Assembly: GCA_023525715.1 (NCBI GenBank)
Contig: CM042012.1
Span: forward strand, 56,168,705-56,232,704
Source: Cichorium intybus
Lineage: Eukaryota; Streptophyta; Magnoliopsida; Asterales; Asteraceae
Length of the DNA stretch: 64,000 nucleotides
Direction of reading: 5' to 3'
Shown here: positions 58,016-64,000 of the stretch, one piece after another
Layout: each line of letters starts with the position of its first letter
How positions within the stretch are numbered: the stretch's first letter is position 1
Notes under the pieces: generated by a model
The model's input: only the letters and a program-made list of their open reading frames with translations
Database searches by the model: none
Told to the model about the DNA's origin: nothing
Made by a program: the position numbers and the translations under genes

Positions 58016-61000
58016 GAGTAGTGGACTCAGACCAAAAATTCAAGAGTAGCACAATTTTTTTCTGCATATTATATAACAAGATAAAATTAGAAGTTAAAAT
58101 TTTATTAAATATGATAAAATGACAAAGTGTCAAACTAATGTACAAGTTTCATTCTAAATATGACCTCTCCAATGTTTCATATTTCGGAAGCGACTCATCA
58201 CATTTTCTGTTTTAACACCCATAAGTGCTTCCGTTTCTACACTACAGATCAAAACATCATTCAAAAAATCGTCACTTGTTCTATTACGTAAATCGGTCTT
58301 CACGCATTTCATTGCAGAAAAACATCTTTCAACCGTTGCGGTTGCAATAGGCAAAACCAAAGTTAACTTTAATAACCTATAGACCAAAGAAAAAGAACGA
58401 TGTTTCCCTGTTTCCACCATCAAATGAGAAAGGCCCATAAATCCCTTAAATTGAGCAAAATTTTCATCACGTAGCAAATATTGATAATATATATCAAGTT
58501 CACCGTTAAGATGAATCCGTTCCGATGCACTAAAATCATTTTGGTATAGCTCACTTAACTTTAACAACTTTTCTTTATCAAACCTAGAAAATGAATCACA
58601 ATGACTCAAAGCTGCCATGTTTTCTATCAATTTAGTGCTTACTTCACTAAATCGATCTCCAAATTCTTGAATTTGCATATCTAAAACCGTGTTAAAAATC
58701 ACAACTTCAAAATGATGTTTGATTAGTAATATTAGACGTATGGTTTCTTGAAGTAACAAAATTTTCCGACATTCCGCAATTGCAATATTATGTCTTTGAT
58801 AAAAAGAACATACTTTCTTCAAAATTTGTGGAAACCCATCATTTCTTAAAGCTAGCAATGCTTCCTTTGTCTATTTTTACCAATGAAGCTGCTTCCAAAA
58901 AATATCTTGATCTTTTCTTTGAAGATGTTTTGACAAGGTTTCTATGAGGCCTAGAATTTCTCGCATCAAGTGTAAATAAAACACGAAATCAAGTGTCTTG
59001 AAATATGTCAAAATACCCTTTGCTTGATTACGATTAGATAAAGTAGATCCGTCATTTTCAACATACTTAAGTACCTCAACAACTTCTGGAAATAAATTTA
59101 TCAAAATTATGATGGTTTTAAAATGTGAACTTCATCTTGTATCTCCAACTCGAATAAGAGAAATCTCTTGATTCAAGCCACTTCCAGTTTTCGTTTCACC
59201 ACTACCAATTTCGACTTCCACTCTTTTTTGTACCTCTCTCGTATCATACATTTTCTCTTGCAAGAAGCACAAATCACATTAACCACCAAAAGCTAGATGC
59301 TCAAATAAATCATAATCACCTTCATGTTTCCTTGCTACCGCTACAACCACTAATTGAAGTTGGTGTGAAAAACAATGTATATAATGTGCTGAACTATTCT
59401 CTCTAAATATCAATGACTTCAAACCGTTGAAAGCATCGTCCTTATTACTTGCTCCATCATAACCTTGCCCTCTCACCTATATCAAATAATCAATAGAAAA
59501 TGTAAGACATAAAGCAAATAAAGATTCAATTGCGTAAGAAAGAAATAAAGAGTTCGTGATTCCTCACTTGAGCCATACTCAACTTATTTTCAGTAAATAC
59601 GGAATCGATGGCCGCTTTAAGGGTCAAAGAAGATGTATCTGTTGCATGAACAATTCCAATAAACCGTTCCTTCACAATTCCAAGTTTATCAACATATCTC
59701 AACACTATTGCTATTTGTTCCTTTTTAGATGCATCACTAGACTCGTCAACTAATATACCAAACAAATCATCACCATTTTCATCACAAATAGACATGATTA
59801 TCTCTTTTGAAAAGCATTCAACAATATCTTTTTCAATATTCGAAGATGTCAAAATTTCATTTTTGGGAGCCTTTTCTAAAGTAACATTATAAATGCTCCC
59901 GTTATGTTCTCTAATCAAAGATAATAATTCTGTGAAAAGTCCTCTAGAAAGAGAGGCATCCGACTCATCATGACCAGGAAAAGGTAACTAATTTTTCAAT
60001 AAAAATTTACAAGTACGAATTGTAGCACGTAATCAAAGTTCATAATTACTCTTTTCAATTTTGCTTATGAAGAGCTTCACTAATAGATTGATTTTTTCTC
60101 ATTAGATTTTCACACTTTTGTTGTGCTTTATTGTGATAACTATCAACATCACCTAAATGAGTATACAATGCTTGTGTGTTTACTCCACGTGCAAAAGCCT
60201 TCCGTCACAAATGCATCTCTCCCACCTTGTTTTCTTACTATAATGTCTCCAAAAGATAACAATACAAACAATAGGCTTTTTTCTTTTTAATGCTATACTC
60301 TAACCATTCAAATTCATTAAACCATTCAACAACAAAACGTCTTGCCTTTTTACCAATCAAAGTTGTTGAAAAATGATGCCCATTTAGTTGACAAGCTTTT
60401 CTAATCAAATATGCCCTCGTTATCTCATCCCTTTGATTTGGTTGATATAATGTAATTTTTGGCCTATCTCCCGGGTCCGAAGGAAGGTCATTCAAATCAA
60501 TACTTGTTGGAGTAGGTATTGTAGTTGTAGAGGTAGGTTGCGGTCTTTGTGGGATTTCATTATACTCGTTTCTTTGGGAAGATGATCCTCCATGAATTTT
60601 ATCACTACCTACATCTAACTTTCTTTTGAAAAATGTACCAATAGAACCCTACAAAATAATAAAAGATTTCAATAAATTAGTCTACTAGTACAAAAAACAA
60701 GCAATCAAGTAAACAGCAACATTAAACTAACTTTAAACAAGTAATCAAGTAAACAACAATCAACAACTAACATCTAACAAAATGCCAAATTAGACTAACC
60801 CTAGTCATTAAACTAACATTAAACTAACCATAAACATTAAACTAATATTATTACATATTTGCATTAAAGTATTAAACTAACCCTAAATCCCTAATTAAAC
60901 TAATCATAGTTATTGGTTTTAGGTATCAAACACATTAGAAAATTAGAATACATTGAAATATGTAAACAAATAAAAATCAAATTAATCAATTAACGATAAA

Positions 61001-61627
61001 TTGGTAAACAACTAAAACAAGTAAGTAAAGTGTAGATCAAATTAATCAATTTACCTGTTTCATTAAGGTAGCAGCAGGTGAGTCGAGTAACAAGAAGCAG
61101 CAGGTCGGAGGTGCTCGAGTTGCCGACGGACAGCAAGGTCGGAGGTGCTTCAGTCGCCGGTTGGAGGTCGGAGGTCGGAGGAGGAGGATTGCTCGCTATC
61201 AGACAATGGAAACGGTCTTCACAGTTCCGTTGGAAACCTGGAATCGTTTTTTGGTCATCGCCTCATCGATTCATCGGCGCTTGATTTTTTCTTTTCCCTA
61301 TTCTATTGAAGACTAGTTTAATTAGTGGCTAAAATCCAATTGTAAAGCCTTAATAACCAAAATTTGATTTAAGCTATTTTAATAAGGTATTAAGTATTTG
61401 GTCTTAATTAGTTTGGAGTTTGGACTATTATTATGATTATTTCTATGATATTTTTTAATTAAACTTTAGTTTGAACATTTATTTTTAGACTAAATAATTT
61501 AGGGATAACACAACTTTTTTCCAGGGGTTGCATCTATATATAAAAACAATCGAAATTTTTGCTACTACTCGGGAATTTTTCACGGGTAGCCCATGCTACC
61601 CCAAGCTACCACTAAAGTCCGCCACTG
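58016..61627 (-). mobile_element. hAT DNA transposon with TTF-finger transposase (degenerate)
   Basis: 3,612 bp. Right TIR CAGTGGCGGACT (minus strand) and left TIR GAGTAGTGGACT match at 9 of 12. Flanking octamers ACTAGAGT (58008-58015) and ACTAGAGC (61628-61635) match at 7 of 8, as expected for a hAT insertion. A broken transposase occupies the minus strand. A GGTCGGAGGTGCT-type repeat at 61102-61200 lies upstream of its start. Confidence 0.85.
58154..61063 (-). pseudogene. hAT transposase (TTF zinc finger, DUF4371, hAT dimerisation)
   Basis: Exon 1 is minimal: ATG at 61063-61061 encodes MKQ, then donor CAG|GTAAAT. After an acceptor at 60649 the frame reads GSIGTFFKRKLDVGSD. The TTF-type zinc finger follows (ARRFVVEWFNEFEWLEYSIK, AYCLYCYL; 60238-60495). 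The DUF4371-like domain (59526-59918) contains LFGILVDESSDASKKEQ. A ~90-bp intron separates SMAQ from VRGQGYDGASN (59279-59476). The C-terminal dimerisation region (58154-58858) has LPIATATVERCFSAMKCVKT. Stops and frameshifts occur, for example TGA for the Trp of GDTRW near 59133 and stops around 60000-60100, so it is not functional as read. Confidence 0.88.
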
Positions 61628-61635
61628 ACTAGAGC

Positions 61636-62399
61636 ATTTGTACCATGAATGGATAGTGGATACATAAACTTTTCATACTTTGTAATTTTCTTTTGCCATT
61701 TGTACCTAGCAAATTTAATATTTTTTAATGATATGCATCACTATGATAACTTTTATACGATGATAAAAGTATTTGTGTTAAAGTAAGTACTACTCATGTT
61801 CAAGTTTGGATATCATATTTCATGTTTTAAATATATTATAACTTTTTACGTCAAGAAATTACCAGCGACATTAATATTTTCTTAATATAAAAGGGCATAT
61901 CATGCCTTATATCCATTTCTTTAATGACAAACTTACACGACACTATATCTAAACTATCTTACATCACATATTCTCCAAGTGGAGATTGAAATCTAGACCT
62001 CAAAAAAGGAGGACATAGCATGTATCACTGGACTAGAATGCCATTGACTCCATATCTTATATTCTTAACTCGCACTAAATCGATTAAATTGCTCGATAAA
62101 TACTCGGGGGTACCCAAGAAATTTAATATTTTACATATATTTAAGTTTAAAAATTAATCGAGTCTTATTTAAAAATGCATTGTGCGTCTACAAACTTTGA
62201 ATTTTATGTTAGTCCAGTTGAGAATTATGGTTGTGCAACATTTGTTTTTTTTATTAAACAAATAACAATTTGATATTAGTAACAAGTGAAAGAAAAATAT
62301 TTTTCAGTACACTTCCTCTGCTCATTGATGTGGTATATATAGTAATGTTACATACAAAACCTGGGTCAGGTCATACACATGAGCCGCATATACAATGCA
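61636..62399. other. Intergenic, AT-rich
   Basis: No gene or element end recognised. Confidence 0.4.
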
Positions 62400-62770
62400 C
62401 ATATATACAAAATATATAAAACGTGTCCACTAATAATCCCTGAAGCTTGAACGAGAGGATGATTCTGAACGTTGAGACTGTAACGCAAGTCAGGAAATAA
62501 CGTTGAAGGGAGACCTTTGGTGAAGATATTGACATATTAGGACATAGAGAGAATGTGTAATACTTGAAGATGACCCATGGTCACAAAATATTGAATGAAG
62601 CAGTAAAACTAGGTCCAAGGAGTCTGTTTTAGGCCACAGAGAGATGGTTGAAATAAGCAACATTGCTTCAGAAAGGCGTTGTCTGATGGTTGTTATATGT
62701 AGACAGTAAGGTGTCCATGAAGAAAACATTCTTTATATCGAGTTTTCTATCTGGCCATTTATGAGACACG
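62400..62770 (-). pseudogene. Internally deleted Copia fragment (RT joined to RNase H tail)
   Basis: Minus-strand reading gives a degenerate DIKNVFFMDTLL...QPS (RT motif), SLCGLKQTPWT, then directly VNIFTKGLPSTLFPDLRYSL, which is the end of Copia RNase H. About 300 residues expected between these motifs are absent. Neither LTR is visible. Confidence 0.7.
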
Positions 62771-62919
62771 ACATTTGACAACCAAAAATTTTATATACGA
62801 GTATAAACAAATATAAGTATATTTGATATTTATACGTTTAATGCTTACATATATATTACATGTATGATGCAAGAGCAAAATGATCAAAGAAGGGCCTAAG
62901 TGTTTGTTTATATAGATGA

Positions 62920-63935
62920 TCGACACACATATATCTCATTAAAAGTCTTTTTAGTATCACCCAACAAAAAATGTGATGAGGTGTTTATTCAACATTAGCA
63001 TATAATGTCGGCCTTTTTATTTTATTTTCAACCAATATTTTCTTTTCTAAAAACTGGAAAAGCAATAAGGGATTAAGGAAATAAGTCTCCGCCAGCTTGC
63101 TCATTTGGTTTTTTTTTTGAACAGCAATATATCATTAGAAACAAACGAAGGCTTAAGCGAGGAGCTCAAGCAAAAACAACAAAGCATCAAATACAATTAA
63201 CAGGAGAGATAACCCACAAAGGCCAATCCAAACGACTCAAGTATCTCATCAAATATTATATCAAAAGATGTCAAAAGTAATATATCTAGATGTCAAAAGT
63301 AATATATCTAGATTATCATAACATCATAAACTGTTTAAACCGTCTATACATACCAAATACCAATGTTTCTAATAAAAATTTTAGTTAAACTTTCTAATCA
63401 TTGTATTTTTTTACTTTTCTTTCAAAATATAATTACAAGATACAAAACCATACAATCTTATCATTATCATCATAATAAAAACTATAAATAAGAAAATATT
63501 CCAAAATTTATATAACTTATCTAAAAAAATATTTTTTACATCAAATTTTTGTGCATGAGAATTTAGCTTTTAGCTCAAAGTGTTTGTTCTTATTCTATTA
63601 TTCCACCACAAACTCAAAACCTAAAGTCAACAAAATCCCCCATAAAAAGAAAAATCGAAATAGAAAGAGTGGATCATTCTTCTTTTCCTTCATCGTCTTC
63701 CCGGTATACAATTCAATAAATACCCGCCAAAAAGAGTAAGAACATCCAAAATAGAAAATTTTTAAATTTTTTTTCAATCAAATAGTTCTTCTATTTTTAA
63801 CAAATTATAGTGCGGATTTTTTAAAAACAAGTCTACACTATAACAACCTTACGCTTGTCTAAAAGCTTGAGCTGATCGTCTAAGGTTTGTTCTCAAAGTT
63901 CATTATTTTCTAGAAATTTATTTCATCAACTTATT
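62920..63935 (+). pseudogene. Inverted, decayed copy of the WAV3-family gene's 5' region
   Basis: Reverse-complement match to about 16883-18070. Conserved parts: upstream CATTAAAAGTCTTTTTAGTA (62938), the 5' flank at 63560-63730, the last 38 nt of exon 1 (63847-63884), the donor GGTTTGT and the first ~50 bp of intron 1. The start codon and the first ~187 nt of exon 1 are replaced by ~100 bp of unrelated sequence (63744-63846), so no WAV3-like N-terminus can be made. What lies beyond 64000 is unknown; similarity stops at about 63935. Confidence 0.9.
63109..63222 (-). mobile_element. 5'-truncated LINE 3' end
   Basis: A short insertion relative to the original copy near 17870-17890. Read on the minus strand it ends ATGATATATTGCTGTTC followed by an A run, typical of plant LINE 3' ends. 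About 114 bp; the target duplication is unclear. Confidence 0.65.
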
Positions 63936-64000
63936 TAAAAACAAATTTTTCAAAAAGCTTACTAATTACCATGATTAAAATATTCTCACAAAAAAAAATT
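63936..64000. other. Unassigned sequence at the window edge
   Basis: No similarity to the WAV3-family intron or other part of the window was noticed. Confidence 0.4.

Overview
This window is nuclear DNA of a higher plant, almost certainly a eudicot. The LTR-retrotransposon families, hAT and Mutator-type DNA elements, tRNA-derived SINEs and one spliced plant gene all point that way. The CpG-rich palindromes in the LTRs remind me of Asteraceae repeats, but that is an impression, not a demonstrated match. No prokaryotic or organellar gene block is visible. Most of the 64 kb is nested transposable elements.

The one apparently intact host gene lies on the minus strand at 14062-17160. It is a two-exon RING plus von Willebrand A E3 ubiquitin ligase of the WAV3/WAVH/EDA40 family. 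Its promoter, 5' UTR, last 38 nt of exon 1 and start of intron 1 recur in inverted orientation about 45 kb away (62920-63935), as a decayed copy that lost the start codon.

Layout: 1-3833, a minus-strand Tnt1/Tork-like Copia element running off the left edge (5' LTR 3230-3833). 5700-7565, a complete gag-only Copia derivative with a 5-bp target-site duplication (TSD). 7650-9815, a LINE remnant split by an Athila-type solo LTR (8653-9755, TSD). 10947-11680, a long-TIR (terminal inverted repeat) element with two opposed tRNA-like promoters and a TA core. 14062-18070, the RING/VWA gene and its upstream region. 18428-19210, TA arrays with a foldback and a MITE. 19207-21620, five tandem copies of a ~475-bp unit. 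21760-26554, an old minus-strand Copia, invaded by a younger Copia (26555-34326, TSD). 36220-42820, a non-autonomous Athila-type Ty3 element with two unusual ORFs and no gag-pol. 44143-54644, a decayed plus-strand Ty3 chromovirus invaded by a SINE, a G-rich hAT MITE (TSD 6/8) and a small Copia derivative (45106-49600), which itself carries a solo LTR (45474-47008). 55167-55667, a hAT MITE. 56303-57815, a Pack-MULE with a perfect 9-bp TSD carrying pieces of three host genes (EMS1-like receptor kinase, 4CL-like ligase, proteasome ATPase RPT2). 58016-61627, a hAT element with a broken TTF-finger transposase. 62400-62770, a rearranged Copia fragment.

Two themes tie the elements together. First, TSDs can be read for most insertions, giving a relative insertion order. 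Second, in four families from both Copia and Ty3 lineages, a block of CpG-rich dyad repeats lies just upstream of the LTR TATA box. The Athila-type element carries a second copy of this block before its second ORF. I regard that shared promoter module, the Athila-type ORFs and the three-gene Pack-MULE as the most interesting content.
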